Shown: piece after piece, positions 29,597 to 38,074 of the stretch
Position numbering within the stretch: position 1 is the first letter of the stretch
Layout: every line of letters begins with the position of its first letter
Origin: Microbacterium sp. 11MF
GTDB lineage: Bacteria > Actinomycetota > Actinomycetes > Actinomycetales > Microbacteriaceae
DNA: 64,000 bases
Assembly (NCBI RefSeq): GCF_000383475.1
Contig: NZ_KB911459.1
Location: 1,254,467-1,318,466 of the forward strand
Reading direction: 5' to 3'
Notes under the pieces: generated by a model
What the model was told of the DNA's origin: nothing
The model's input: only the letters and a program-made list of their open reading frames with translations
The model's database searches: none
Translations under genes and position numbers: made by a program

Positions 29597-31308
29597 GCGG
29601 CCCCCTCCGAAGCGGCAACGGGCGTGCTGGTCGCATGCGCGGGGAGCCTGACCATGAACGTCGTGCCAACTCCCTTCGCCGAGGTGACGGTGATGTCGCC
29701 GCCGTGCGCGCGGGCGATCTCGCGGCTGATCGCGAGCCCCAGACCCGTCCCGGCGACCCCGGACTCGGCTCGGAAGAACCGCTCGAACAGCCTGTCCTGA
29801 TCCTCCGGCGAGAGCCCGATCCCCGTGTCGCGCACGAGGAACCAGGAGACATCGCCGTCCGTCGCACTGTTCAGCGTGATCGAGCCGCCGTCACGGTTGA
29901 ACTTGATCGCGTTGCTGATGAGGTTGTCGACGACCTGACGCACGCGCGCGGGGTCGATGAACGCCGGGGTGTCGCCGACCTCGTCCACATCGATGCGGAT
30001 GGCTCGCTCGCGGGCGATCGGGGCGAGGTCGGATGCCGCCGCCCGCACGACCGCGCCGAGGTCGTGGAGGACGGGGGATATCGTCACCTCGGCCGACATC
30101 CTCGAGGCGGTCGACGCGGCGAGGATCCCCGAGACGATGCCGAGGAGCCTCTCGCTGTTGCGATAGGCGACATCGACCTGTCGGTGCACGTTCTCGGGCA
30201 GGTCCTCGGTGTCGAGCACCAGTTCGAGGTAGCCGATGATCGAGGTCAGCGGTGTGCGCAGCTCGTGCGACACCGACGCGACGAGACTGTCGCGCGCCTT
30301 CAGAGCAGTCCGCTCATCGGTCACGTCGCGCGCGACGAGGACGACGCCCGCAGGGTTGCCGTCGGCATCCCGCATCCGTCGCGCGGTGAGACTGAGGGCC
30401 GCGCGACGCGAGTCGGACACGGCGTACCAGACGACGACGTCATCGAACGTCTCGCCCCGGACGATGCGGGCCAGCGGCCGATCCTCGGAGGAGAGCGGTG
30501 TCTCGCCGTCCGCCGCGAAGATAGTCTCGGTGCCATCGGGTCTGCCGAACCCCGGGATGCGTCGCTGGAACCGTCCGAGGGCATCGTTCACGAAGGTGAT
30601 CTCGCCGTCCGCCCCGATCCGGAGCACGCCGAAGTCGACGGTGTCGAGCACCTCGGTCAGCAGCTGTTCTTGGCGGCTGGCATGCCGGAGCGCGGCTGTC
30701 AGGCGTTCCGCCTGCCGGTCGAGCAGCGCGCGCTGTGCAAGGAAGCGTCGAGTGGCGTTGTAGGTCGACGCACCGATCGCGATGACGACGGCCGGGAGGA
30801 CGATGACGGCCCAGGTGAGCTCGAAGTCCGGAACGAAGAGGAGTGCGACCCAGTACGACCCGATGGATCCGACGCATGCGACGACGAACCACAACCGCCC
30901 CATCGACGACAGCCACATCGTGGGGAAGGCCCAGAGGAGACCGATACCCGGGACATCCGAGGTCCGCATGAGCCCGATCGCGACGATGTCGCACAGTGGG
31001 ATGACGGCGACCCACGAAGGGTGCAGTCGCGACCAGGGGACGGCGAGACTGGCGATGGCCGCGACGATGACGAGCACCGCACCGGGAGCGAACTGGGGTG
31101 CGTCGGGCAGCCATCCGCCGGGGATGCCGGACAGGAAGATCGCGGCGACGATCACCGTGAGGAGCAACTGGTTGTTCGCCGCGACTCGATCGCGGAGCTC
31201 GGTCAGCGGGAGCTGACGGGACGGCGCATCGAAGAATCGGCGCATCCGCGTGCCCGCCCTGTCGGACGGTGATCGATCTGCGGTCGATCCTTCGTTCTCT
31301 TGCGCCAC
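29593..31308 (-). CDS. Membrane sensor histidine kinase with PAS domain
   Basis: This 571-residue protein has about six membrane segments in residues 40-200, a coiled linker, a PAS domain (about 225-345; [20 protein letters not shown]), then the H-box [15 protein letters not shown] near 365, N-box [11 protein letters not shown]1 VRDTGIGLS and G2 GTGLGLAIS. All catalytic elements of a working kinase are present. No response regulator gene is adjacent, so it is an orphan kinase whose only partner in the operon is the degenerate GGDEF protein. The start is uncertain: GTG at 31308 is used, and ATG at 31245 (MRRFFDAPS) is possible. Confidence 0.88.
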   Translation of the reverse strand: MAQENEGSTADRSPSDRAGTRMRRFFDAPSRQLPLTELRDRVAANNQLLLTVIVAAIFLSGIPGGWLPDAPQFAPGAVLVIVAAIASLAVPWSRLHPSWVAVIPLCDIVAIGLMRTSDVPGIGLLWAFPTMWLSSMGRLWFVVACVGSIGSYWVALLFVPDFELTWAVIVLPAVVIAIGASTYNATRRFLAQRALLDRQAERLTAALRHASRQEQLLTEVLDTVDFGVLRIGADGEITFVNDALGRFQRRIPGFGRPDGTETIFAADGETPLSSEDRPLARIVRGETFDDVVVWYAVSDSRRAALSLTARRMRDADGNPAGVVLVARDVTDERTALKARDSLVASVSHELRTPLTSIIGYLELVLDTEDLPENVHRQVDVAYRNSERLLGIVSGILAASTASRMSAEVTISPVLHDLGAVVRAAASDLAPIARERAIRIDVDEVGDTPAFIDPARVRQVVDNLISNAIKFNRDGGSITLNSATDGDVSWFLVRDTGIGLSPEDQDRLFERFFRAESGVAGTGLGLAISREIARAHGGDITVTSAKGVGTTFMVRLPAHATSTPVAASEGAA

Positions 31309-31359
31309 ACCTGCACGTTACCGGCCCATCGGCGGCGCGGCATCCGTCCGGGGAACGAC

Positions 31360-31392
31360 CGAGGGGCCGGAGCACATGGCTCCGACCCCTCG
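31360..31392 (-). terminator. Terminator after rpsA
   Basis: Stem CGAGGGG/CCCCTCG, one mismatch, then CGGAGC/GCTCCG with a 5-nt loop. It begins 17 nt downstream of the rpsA stop codon on the minus strand and separates it from the histidine kinase gene. Confidence 0.75.
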
Positions 31393-31408
31393 ATTCAGAT
31401 GGTGTCGA

Positions 31409-32860
31409 TCAGCGACCGGACAGCTTCTCGCGGAGAGCAGCCAGCGCCTCGTCGTCGGCGAGGGTACCTGCACCGTTCGAGACCTCGGACGAGAAGGACG
31501 ACGAACCCGAGTCGGCGGGAGCAGCGGCCTCGGCCTCGAGGGCCTTGGCGACGGCAGCCTTGTGGGCTTCCCAGCGACCCTGAGCAGCGGCGTACTCGGC
31601 CTCCCAGGCGAGGCGGGCCTCGTCGAAGCCTTCCTTCCACTGGTTGGTCTCGGGGTCGAAGCCCTCGGGGTACTTGTACTCGCCGTTCTCGTCGTACTCG
31701 GTGACCATGCCGTACAGCGCCGGGTCGAACTCGGTGCCGTTGGGGTCGACCGACTCGTTCGCCTGCTTGAGCGAGAGCGAGATGCGGCGACGCTCGAGGT
31801 CGATGTCGATGATCTTGACGAAGACCTCTTCACCGACGGAGACGACCTGCTCGGCGAGCTCGACGTGCTTGCCGGAGAGCTCGGAGATGTGCACGAGGCC
31901 CTCGATGCCGTCGGCGACGCGGACGAACGCACCGAACGGGACGAGCTTGGTGACCTTGCCCGGAGCGACCTGACCGATCGCGTGGGTACGGGCGAAGACC
32001 TGCCACGGGTCCTCCTGCGTCGCCTTCAGCGACAGCGAGACGCGCTCGCGGTCCAGGTCGACCTCGAGGATCTCGACGGTGACTTCCTGACCGACCTCGA
32101 CGACCTCGGATGCGTGCTCGATGTGCTTCCACGAGAGCTCCGAGACGTGGACGAGACCGTCGACGCCACCGAGGTCGACGAACGCACCGAAGTTGACGAT
32201 CGACGAGACGGTGCCCTTGCGGACCTGACCCTTGTGGAGGTTGTTGAGGAAGTTCGAGCGCGACTCGGACTGCGTCTGCTCGAGCAGGGCGCGGCGCGAC
32301 AGGACGACGTTGTTGCGGTTCTTGTCGAGCTCGAGAATCTTGGCCTCGATCTCCTGGCCGAGGTACGGCGTGAGGTCGCGGACACGGCGGAGCTCGATGA
32401 GCGACGCGGGGAGGAAGCCGCGGAGGCCGATGTCGACGATGAGACCACCCTTGACGACCTCGATGACCGAACCGGTGACGACGCCGTCGTTCTCCTTGAT
32501 CTTCTCGACGTCTCCCCAGGCACGCTCGTACTGTGCGCGCTTCTTGGAGAGGATCAGGCGGCCTTCCTTGTCCTCCTTCTGGAGGACGAGGGCCTCGACC
32601 TGGTCGCCGACGTTGACGACCTCGTTGGGGTCGACGTCGTGCTTGATCGACAGCTCGCGCGAGGGGATGACGCCCTCGGTCTTGTAGCCGACGTCGAGGA
32701 GGACCTCGTCGCGGTCGATCTTGACGACGGTGCCTTCGATGAGGTCTCCGTCGTTGAAGAACTTCAGGGTCTTCTCGACCGCGGCCAGGAAGTCCTCAGC
32801 AGATCCGATGTCGTTGATGGCGACCTGCTTGGTGGCCGGGGCGGTCGTTGCGTTAGTCAT
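31409..32860 (-). CDS. rpsA: 30S ribosomal protein S1
   Basis: This 483-residue protein has four S1 RNA-binding domains in residues about 35-370 (for example EGTVVKIDRDEVLLDVGYK, GSVIEVVKGGLIVDIGLRG, KGTVSSIVNFGAFVDLGG, PGKVTKLVPFGAFVRVADG). An acidic tail follows. The four-domain form is typical of actinobacteria. S1 helps the 30S subunit bind structured mRNA leaders, which matters where many mRNAs seem leaderless. The start MTNATTAPATK at 32860 has AAGGA 12 nt upstream; the open frame further up is unlikely to be coding. Confidence 0.96.
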   Translation of the reverse strand: MTNATTAPATKQVAINDIGSAEDFLAAVEKTLKFFNDGDLIEGTVVKIDRDEVLLDVGYKTEGVIPSRELSIKHDVDPNEVVNVGDQVEALVLQKEDKEGRLILSKKRAQYERAWGDVEKIKENDGVVTGSVIEVVKGGLIVDIGLRGFLPASLIELRRVRDLTPYLGQEIEAKILELDKNRNNVVLSRRALLEQTQSESRSNFLNNLHKGQVRKGTVSSIVNFGAFVDLGGVDGLVHVSELSWKHIEHASEVVEVGQEVTVEILEVDLDRERVSLSLKATQEDPWQVFARTHAIGQVAPGKVTKLVPFGAFVRVADGIEGLVHISELSGKHVELAEQVVSVGEEVFVKIIDIDLERRRISLSLKQANESVDPNGTEFDPALYGMVTEYDENGEYKYPEGFDPETNQWKEGFDEARLAWEAEYAAAQGRWEAHKAAVAKALEAEAAAPADSGSSSFSSEVSNGAGTLADDEALAALREKLSGR

Positions 32861-33007
32861 GTAGGGGGTTGTCCTTGGATGGTGTTGTATTCGGGCCCCG
32901 GAGCTCATCCGCACGAGGACGCGCGGAAGCCGATCGGGGCAAGGTGGTTGGTGTTGCGATGCTGCGCGGGCGCGGCACAGGTGCCACGCGTGCGACGCTC
33001 CAGGGTA

Positions 33008-33427
33008 TCAGACAGCGCTGACGTAATACCAGACGCCCGAGCGCCGCACGAAGCGGCTGTCCTCCTCCATGACATGCGGATCGCCTGCGTCACCGTCGAC
33101 CCAATGGGCGCGGAAGCGCACCCTCCCGGAGCGACCGTCCTCCGACGTGTTCGCGCTGAGGATGTCGAGCCGCATCCAGGTGACCGCGTCATCGAGCGAG
33201 AGGCCGTCGGGCCTGGTCCCGGGGAACCACGTGTCGATCAGGTGGCGCGCATCGCCGAGCGCGAAGGCGGTGAACCTCGAACGCATCAGGTCTTCGGGCG
33301 TCCCGGCGGCGTGACCGTCGAGAACGGGTCCGCAGCACGACCCGAACGGGCGCCGACCGCAAGGACATGGTGCGTCGAGCGCGACCCGACGTCCCCGACG
33401 AGCGGATGCCGCAGCCCCGAACGACAT
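33008..33427 (-). CDS. YchJ-family protein (UPF0225)
   Basis: This 139-residue protein starts with a Cys-rich SEC-C-like zinc motif (CPCGRRPFGSCCGP, residues 21-34). The YchJ domain follows, with AGTPEDLMRSRFTAFALGD and a C-terminal FRAHWVDGD and YYVSAV. No enzymatic function is established for the family; the fold is NTF2-like. A GGGAGG ribosome site lies a few nt before the ATG. It lies upstream of rpsA on the same strand with about 150 nt between them, and rpsA probably has its own promoter there. Confidence 0.87.
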   Translation of the reverse strand: MSFGAAASARRGRRVALDAPCPCGRRPFGSCCGPVLDGHAAGTPEDLMRSRFTAFALGDARHLIDTWFPGTRPDGLSLDDAVTWMRLDILSANTSEDGRSGRVRFRAHWVDGDAGDPHVMEEDSRFVRRSGVWYYVSAV

Positions 33428-33506
33428 GGTCCCTCCCCATATCCGCGAATGACGTCAGCGAGCCTACGCGCTGTGGAGAATCGTTCGCCCGGCGTCCCGC
33501 TTTCAT

Positions 33507-33512
33507 TACCGT
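33507..33512 (+). promoter_or_regulatory. Leaderless -10 element of the lipoprotein gene
   Basis: TACCGT lies exactly 7 nt before the ATG at 33520. This supports that start and a leaderless transcript. Confidence 0.45.
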
Positions 33513-33519
33513 GGACCGC

Positions 33520-34041
33520 ATGATCGCTCGACGTTCCGCAGCGCTGCTCGCCACGGTCGCGCTCGTCACCGCCCTCGCGGCCTGCGCACCGGCTGCCGCT
33601 CCGAAGCCCTCCCCCACGCCGACAGGGTTCGCATCGAAGGAAGAGGCGTTCGCCGCCGCCGAGAAGACGTACCGGGCGTACATCGACGCGCTCAACGAGG
33701 TGGACCTGTCAGACCCGGCGACGTTCGAGCCGGTGTACGCGTACCTTCGCGGCGACGCCCTAGCGAGCGAGAAAAAGACGCTCACCCAAATGCACGCCGA
33801 TGGATGGACTGTGTCGGGCAAGACGACCCTCCCCCAGATCTATGCGGGCAACGCGCTCGGCGAACTAATCGTTTGCCAGGACGTGTCGGCCGTCGACGTG
33901 ACTGACGCTTCCGGCAGCTCACAAGTGGCTCCGACCCGACCAAATGTGTTCGCACTAGACGTGAAGGTTGAATTCGACCCCACATCCCTCACAGCGGCCA
34001 AGGTTTCGAAGAGTCAAGCCGTGGAGGACAGCCGTTGTTAG
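33520..34041 (+). CDS. Small secreted lipoprotein (DUF6318-like)
   Basis: This 173-residue protein has an N-terminal signal peptide with lipobox ALAAC, so Cys at about residue 22 would be lipidated and anchored outside the membrane. A Pro/Thr linker (APKPSPTPTG) is followed by the domain FASKEEAFAAAEKTYRAYI. From memory this resembles the DUF6318 lipoproteins of Microbacteriaceae, whose function is unknown. From about 33770 the base composition shifts to more A/T-rich, with codons such as CTA and GTT that are rare in neighbouring genes. The stop codon overlaps the start of the PKD gene, so the pair is coupled. Confidence 0.8.
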   Translation: MIARRSAALLATVALVTALAACAPAAAPKPSPTPTGFASKEEAFAAAEKTYRAYIDALNEVDLSDPATFEPVYAYLRGDALASEKKTLTQMHADGWTVSGKTTLPQIYAGNALGELIVCQDVSAVDVTDASGSSQVAPTRPNVFALDVKVEFDPTSLTAAKVSKSQAVEDSRC

Positions 34042-34952
34042 ACCGACTGCGATGGGCCGCTGTCGGACTTACGGTCCTTTTCACTCTGTCGCTAGCGGCC
34101 CCGGCCAGTGCGGCTAATGGCGGTTGCTTCGGCTCCAACACGTGGACAGATTGCCAAGTGCAAGACAACGGCTCCTCCGTCTCGATTGGCGCGACGCGTG
34201 AATACGCCTCAGCGCCCTCTGTCCCAGATCGCGGCTCGAACCGCGGCGGAGGCGGCGGCGGCGGCTCGGTGAACGTCCCTCCCCCGCCCCCGGACCCCGA
34301 CGCCTACTACCCCGGCGCACGAACCCGCGACGAGTGGCTCGCGCAGTGCGCATTCGACCAGGCGTGCGCGGACGCGGTCGTGGCCCCGGGCGGAGCACCG
34401 CTACCGGGAACCGAACAGGCCGACCAGCAGCCCGCCGACCCGGCTCCCGCGCCGGCGGCGCCCGACCCGACCACCGCGACGATCGAGGACGTCGCGCAGT
34501 TCGCGCCCCAGCCGCCGCGGGTCATCGGCGAACCGGACGGTGTGGGGGTGGTCGGGATGCCCACGAACTTCGTCGTCGACGCCGCCGAGCACACCGTCAC
34601 CGGCCGGATCTTCGACGTCCCCGTGACCGTCCGCTTCACGCCCGTCTCGTACGCCTTCGACTACGGCGACGGGAGCACGCGCGAGACGACCTCACCGGGA
34701 ACGTCGTGGGACGATCTCGACGTCCCACAGTTCACCGCGACGGACACCAGCCACAGCTACGGCGCAGCCGGGGAGTACGAGGCGAGCGTGACGATCCGCT
34801 ACGCGGCGGAAGCGGATGCCGGCGGCGGCTGGTTCCCGATCGCCGGACTCCTGGAGCTCAACACGCCGACCACCGTCATCCGCGTCGTCGAGGTGGACAC
34901 GGCACTCGTGGAACGCACCTGCGACGAGGACCCGAGCGGTCCCGGCTGCTGA
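34035..34952 (+). CDS. Secreted PKD-domain protein
   Basis: This 305-residue protein has a signal peptide (residues 1-27, cleavage near APASAANGG). A Gly-rich then Pro-rich linker follows (seven Gly, then VNVPPPPPDPD), then an Ala/Pro/Asp-rich stretch, and a PKD-like domain near residues 195-260 (FDYGDGSTRETTS, TSHSYGAAGEYEASVTIRY). The TTG start at 34035 overlaps the lipoprotein stop codon and has GGAGG 8-9 nt upstream. The second codon is TTA, a rare leucine codon in such genomes. A C-terminal Cys pair (TCDEDPSGPGC) may form a disulfide. A cell-surface or binding role is likely; the specific function is unknown. Confidence 0.8.
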   Translation: MLDRLRWAAVGLTVLFTLSLAAPASAANGGCFGSNTWTDCQVQDNGSSVSIGATREYASAPSVPDRGSNRGGGGGGGSVNVPPPPPDPDAYYPGARTRDEWLAQCAFDQACADAVVAPGGAPLPGTEQADQQPADPAPAPAAPDPTTATIEDVAQFAPQPPRVIGEPDGVGVVGMPTNFVVDAAEHTVTGRIFDVPVTVRFTPVSYAFDYGDGSTRETTSPGTSWDDLDVPQFTATDTSHSYGAAGEYEASVTIRYAAEADAGGGWFPIAGLLELNTPTTVIRVVEVDTALVERTCDEDPSGPGC

Positions 34953-34968
34953 GTGCGAGGATGAGCGC

Positions 34969-35886
34969 GTGACCGACCGCCTCATGCTGCTCGACTCCGC
35001 CAGCCTCTACTTCCGCGCGTTCTACGGCGTGCCCGACACGGTGAAGGCGGCAGACGGTCGTCCTGTGAACGCCGTCCGCGGCTTCCTCGACATGATCGCG
35101 AAGCTCGTCGACACGTATGAGCCGACCCACCTCGTCGCCTGCTGGGACGACGATTGGCGGCCGCAGTGGCGCGTCGATCTCATCCCGTCCTACAAGACGC
35201 ACCGCGTCGCCGAGGCGGTCGCGTCGGCCCCCGACGTCGAGGAGATCCCCGACCCTCTCGAGAGCCAGGTCCCGGTGATCCGTGAAGCGCTCGGCACACT
35301 CGGCATCCCGATCATCGGCGCTCCGGACCACGAGGCCGATGACGTCATCGGGACGCTCGCGTCGACGAACACCATCCCCGTCGACGTGGTGACCGGCGAC
35401 CGCGACCTGTTCCAGCTCGTCGACGACGACCGTGGCGTCCGCGTCATCTACACGGGCCGCGGGATGAGCAAGCTCGAAGTACTCACCGACGCCGTCGTCG
35501 TCACGAAATACGGCGTCCTCCCATCGCAGTACGCCGACTTCGCCGCGATGCGAGGCGACGCGTCCGACGGACTCCCGGGTGTCGCCGGCATCGGCGAGAA
35601 GACTGCGGCGACGCTGCTGGCCGCGCACGGCGATCTCACCGGCATCCGGAGCGCTGCCGAGGCCGGCGAAGGGATGAGCGCGGGCGTCAGGGCGAAGATC
35701 CTCGCTGCCTCCGACTACCTCGACGTCGCGCCGCGCGTGGTCGAGGTCGTGCGGACGCTCGATCTACCGCCCGTGGATGCCCGCATCACCGCGCCGGACG
35801 AGGAGGCGGTGGCGCAGTTGGCGGGCACCTGGTCACTCGGATCCTCGGCGACGCGCGCCCGCGCAGCGCTCACCGCCCGGGCCTGA
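34969..35886 (+). CDS. Stand-alone 5'-3' exonuclease (PolA N-terminal-like)
   Basis: This 305-residue protein matches the 5' nuclease domain of DNA polymerase I without a polymerase part. Acidic metal-binding clusters are visible: MLLDSASLYFRAF, VACWDDDWRPQWR, HEADDVIGTLA, VVTGDRDLFQLVDDD, and the helix-hairpin-helix DGLPGVAGIGEKTAATLL near residues 190-207. The family removes RNA primers and flaps. The GTG start at 34969 has GAGG 8-9 nt upstream; an earlier ATG lies inside the PKD gene. It converges on the PHP gene with 2 nt between stops. Confidence 0.9.
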   Translation: MTDRLMLLDSASLYFRAFYGVPDTVKAADGRPVNAVRGFLDMIAKLVDTYEPTHLVACWDDDWRPQWRVDLIPSYKTHRVAEAVASAPDVEEIPDPLESQVPVIREALGTLGIPIIGAPDHEADDVIGTLASTNTIPVDVVTGDRDLFQLVDDDRGVRVIYTGRGMSKLEVLTDAVVVTKYGVLPSQYADFAAMRGDASDGLPGVAGIGEKTAATLLAAHGDLTGIRSAAEAGEGMSAGVRAKILAASDYLDVAPRVVEVVRTLDLPPVDARITAPDEEAVAQLAGTWSLGSSATRARAALTARA

Positions 35887-35888
35887 CC

Positions 35889-36881
35889 CTAGGTCGTCGA
35901 CGCCCACTCACGGAGTCGCGCGAGCGGCCACGTGGTGATGACGCGGTCAGCGGGCACACCGGCGCGCTCCGCGCGCGCCGCGCCATGGTCCAGCAACGAC
36001 AGCTGCCCCGGGGCGTGCGCGTCCGAGTCGATCGAGAAGAGGCATCCGATCTGGATCGCGAGGGCGAGCAGATCGTCCGGCGGATCCTCCCGCTCCGGGC
36101 GGGAGTTGATCTCGAGCGCGGTGCCGTGTTCGGCGCACGCTTCGAAGACGGCTCTCGCATCGAACACCGACGGCGGACGGGTCCCCCGCGCCCCCGACAC
36201 GAGGCGGCCGGTGACATGGCCCAGCACGTCGACGCGGGGATCGGATGCCGCAGCCACCAGGCGGCGCGTCATCGGCGCCTGCTCCATCCGCAGGGCGGAA
36301 TGCGCGGACGCGACGACGATGTCGAGGGATTCGAGGAGATCGTGCTCCTGGTCGAGGGAGCCGTCGTCGAGGATGTCGACCTCGATCCCGCTCAGCAGGG
36401 TGAACGTCTCGTCGCAGAAATCAGGGATGAGTGCGAGCTGCTCGCGGAGCCGCTCCGCAGACAGTCCGCGCGCCACCCTGAGCCTCGGCGAATGGTCGGT
36501 CAGAGCGAGGTAGTCATGGCCGAGCGAACGCGCGGCGTCGACCATCGATTCGATCGATGTCAACCCGTCGGACCACTCCGAGTGGGCGTGCAGATCGCCC
36601 CGCAGGAGCGGACGCAATGCCGACACCTCGGTAGGCGCGACTCGTTCCCGCAGGTCCGCAAGGTAGGTCGGCACGCGCCCGGAAAGCGCCTCCGAGATCA
36701 CGGCGAAGGTGGAGGCGCCGATGCCTTTCCGGGCGCGCAGGCGGGAGACGTCAGCCCGCTCAGCAGGGCTCAGACCCGCGAGGGAGTCTGCGGCTGCTCG
36801 GAAGGCCTTCGACTTGTACCGGGACGCGCGATCGCGCTCGAGGAGCTCCGCGATCTCCGTGAGGGCTTCGATCGGGTCCAC
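35889..36881 (-). CDS. PHP-domain hydrolase with N-terminal PolX-like helix-hairpin-helix region
   Basis: This 330-residue protein has an N-terminal region (1-85) with RYKSKAFRAAADSLAGL and ARKGIGASTFAVISEALSG, resembling the 8-kDa and helix-hairpin-helix part of PolX. The PHP domain follows, with DLHAHSEWSDG near residue 95, ALTDHSPRL, GIEVDIL and the terminal FSIDSDAHAP, all metal-ligand motifs. The PolX nucleotidyltransferase core is missing, so it would be a metal-dependent phosphoesterase or nuclease rather than a polymerase. The GTG start lies 9 nt after the trpD stop codon, so it is co-transcribed with trpD. Confidence 0.86.
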   Translation of the reverse strand: MDPIEALTEIAELLERDRASRYKSKAFRAAADSLAGLSPAERADVSRLRARKGIGASTFAVISEALSGRVPTYLADLRERVAPTEVSALRPLLRGDLHAHSEWSDGLTSIESMVDAARSLGHDYLALTDHSPRLRVARGLSAERLREQLALIPDFCDETFTLLSGIEVDILDDGSLDQEHDLLESLDIVVASAHSALRMEQAPMTRRLVAAASDPRVDVLGHVTGRLVSGARGTRPPSVFDARAVFEACAEHGTALEINSRPEREDPPDDLLALAIQIGCLFSIDSDAHAPGQLSLLDHGAARAERAGVPADRVITTWPLARLREWASTT

Positions 36882-36890
36882 GGTGCGCGC

Positions 36891-37943
36891 TCAGCGTCCG
36901 GACGCGGCGACCCACGCATCGAGCTTGGCCCGCGCGGCGCCCGCGTCGACGGCGGCTGCCGCTTCGGCATAGGCGTTCGCGAGTCGCTCGACGAACGGAC
37001 GCTGGAGCTCGGCGGCATCTTGGAACAGCCGATACGACACGATGCCGGCGGCGGCGTTCAACAGGACGATGTCGCGGACCGGACCGGATTCGCCGTCGAG
37101 CACGCGACGCACGATCGCCGCGTTGTGCTCGGCATCGCCGCCGAGCAGGTCAGCGATCTCCGCCCGTGGAATGCCGAGGTCGCGAGGATCGAGGTCGTGC
37201 TCGCGCACGTCTCCCCGGCTGACCTCCCAGACGCGGCTGTGGCCTGTCGTGGTGAGTTCGTCCATCCCGTCGTCGCCACGGAACACGAGCGCCGTCGCAC
37301 CGCGCGTCTGGAACACACCGGTGATGAGCGGCACCCGGTCGAGGTGAGCGACCCCGACGGCGTTGGCTTCGGCGCGCGCCGGATTGCACAGCGGCCCGAG
37401 GAAGTTGAAGACGGTCGGGATGCCGAGTTCCGCCCGCGTCGGTCCGGCGTGCCGGAAGCCAGGGTGGAAGGCGGAGGCGAAAGCGAAGGTGATCCCGACC
37501 TCGTCGAGGACCTCCGCAACACGCTCCGGAGTCTGCGTCAGATCGACACCTAGTGCAGCGAGCACGTCCGATGACCCTGACTTCGAACTCGACGCGCGGT
37601 TGCCGTGCTTCACGACCGGGATGCCGGTGGCCGCCACGACGACCGAGGCGGTCGTCGAGACGTTCACGGTCCCGTAACGATCGCCTCCCGTGCCGACGAT
37701 GTCGAGCACGTCTGCCGGCACGGGGAGCGGCACCGCAGCCTCGAGGATGGCGTCGCGGAATCCCACGATCTCATCGACGGTCTCGCCCTTGGCCCGCAGC
37801 GCGACGAGGAACCCGGCGAGCTGCGCAGAGGTCGCGTCACCGTTCATCACCTGGCGCATCGCCCAAGTCGATTCGGACACGCTGAGGTTCTCGCCGTCCA
37901 GCACCGTGGAGAGAATCTCGGGCCAGGAGTACATGTCCGCCAT
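36891..37943 (-). CDS. trpD: Anthranilate phosphoribosyltransferase
   Basis: This 350-residue tryptophan pathway enzyme joins anthranilate to phosphoribosyl diphosphate. The signature VGTGGDRYGTVNVST lies near residues 84-98 and KHGNRASSSKSGSSDVLA near 112-129. No other trp gene is adjacent. TAGGAT lies on the minus strand at 37952-37957, 8 nt before the ATG, so the mRNA may be leaderless; the GGGGG run in between may also act in translation. A second ATG at codon 4 is possible. Confidence 0.95.
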   Translation of the reverse strand: MADMYSWPEILSTVLDGENLSVSESTWAMRQVMNGDATSAQLAGFLVALRAKGETVDEIVGFRDAILEAAVPLPVPADVLDIVGTGGDRYGTVNVSTTASVVVAATGIPVVKHGNRASSSKSGSSDVLAALGVDLTQTPERVAEVLDEVGITFAFASAFHPGFRHAGPTRAELGIPTVFNFLGPLCNPARAEANAVGVAHLDRVPLITGVFQTRGATALVFRGDDGMDELTTTGHSRVWEVSRGDVREHDLDPRDLGIPRAEIADLLGGDAEHNAAIVRRVLDGESGPVRDIVLLNAAAGIVSYRLFQDAAELQRPFVERLANAYAEAAAAVDAGAARAKLDAWVAASGR

Positions 37944-37951
37944 GACCCCCG

Positions 37952-37957
37952 ATCCTA
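37952..37957 (-). promoter_or_regulatory. Candidate -10 element of trpD
   Basis: TAGGAT on the minus strand, 8 nt before the trpD ATG. The same hexamer is used in the uvrA promoter. Confidence 0.45.
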
Positions 37958-38061
37958 CTCAGCACTCTGGCAGGCGACTCCCGGCGGGCCCATCGACGGC
38001 GCCGACCCGGCGGAAAGAGACAAGTACCTTCAGGAATGCGAAACCCTCCCCCAACATCGGC

Positions 38062-38067
38062 CATAAT
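38062..38067 (+). promoter_or_regulatory. Leaderless -10 element of ctaE operon
   Basis: CATAAT lies 7 nt before the GTG start of ctaE. It is the best -10 match upstream of the bc1/oxidase operon and implies a leaderless mRNA. Confidence 0.5.
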
Positions 38068-38074
38068 GGGGAGC

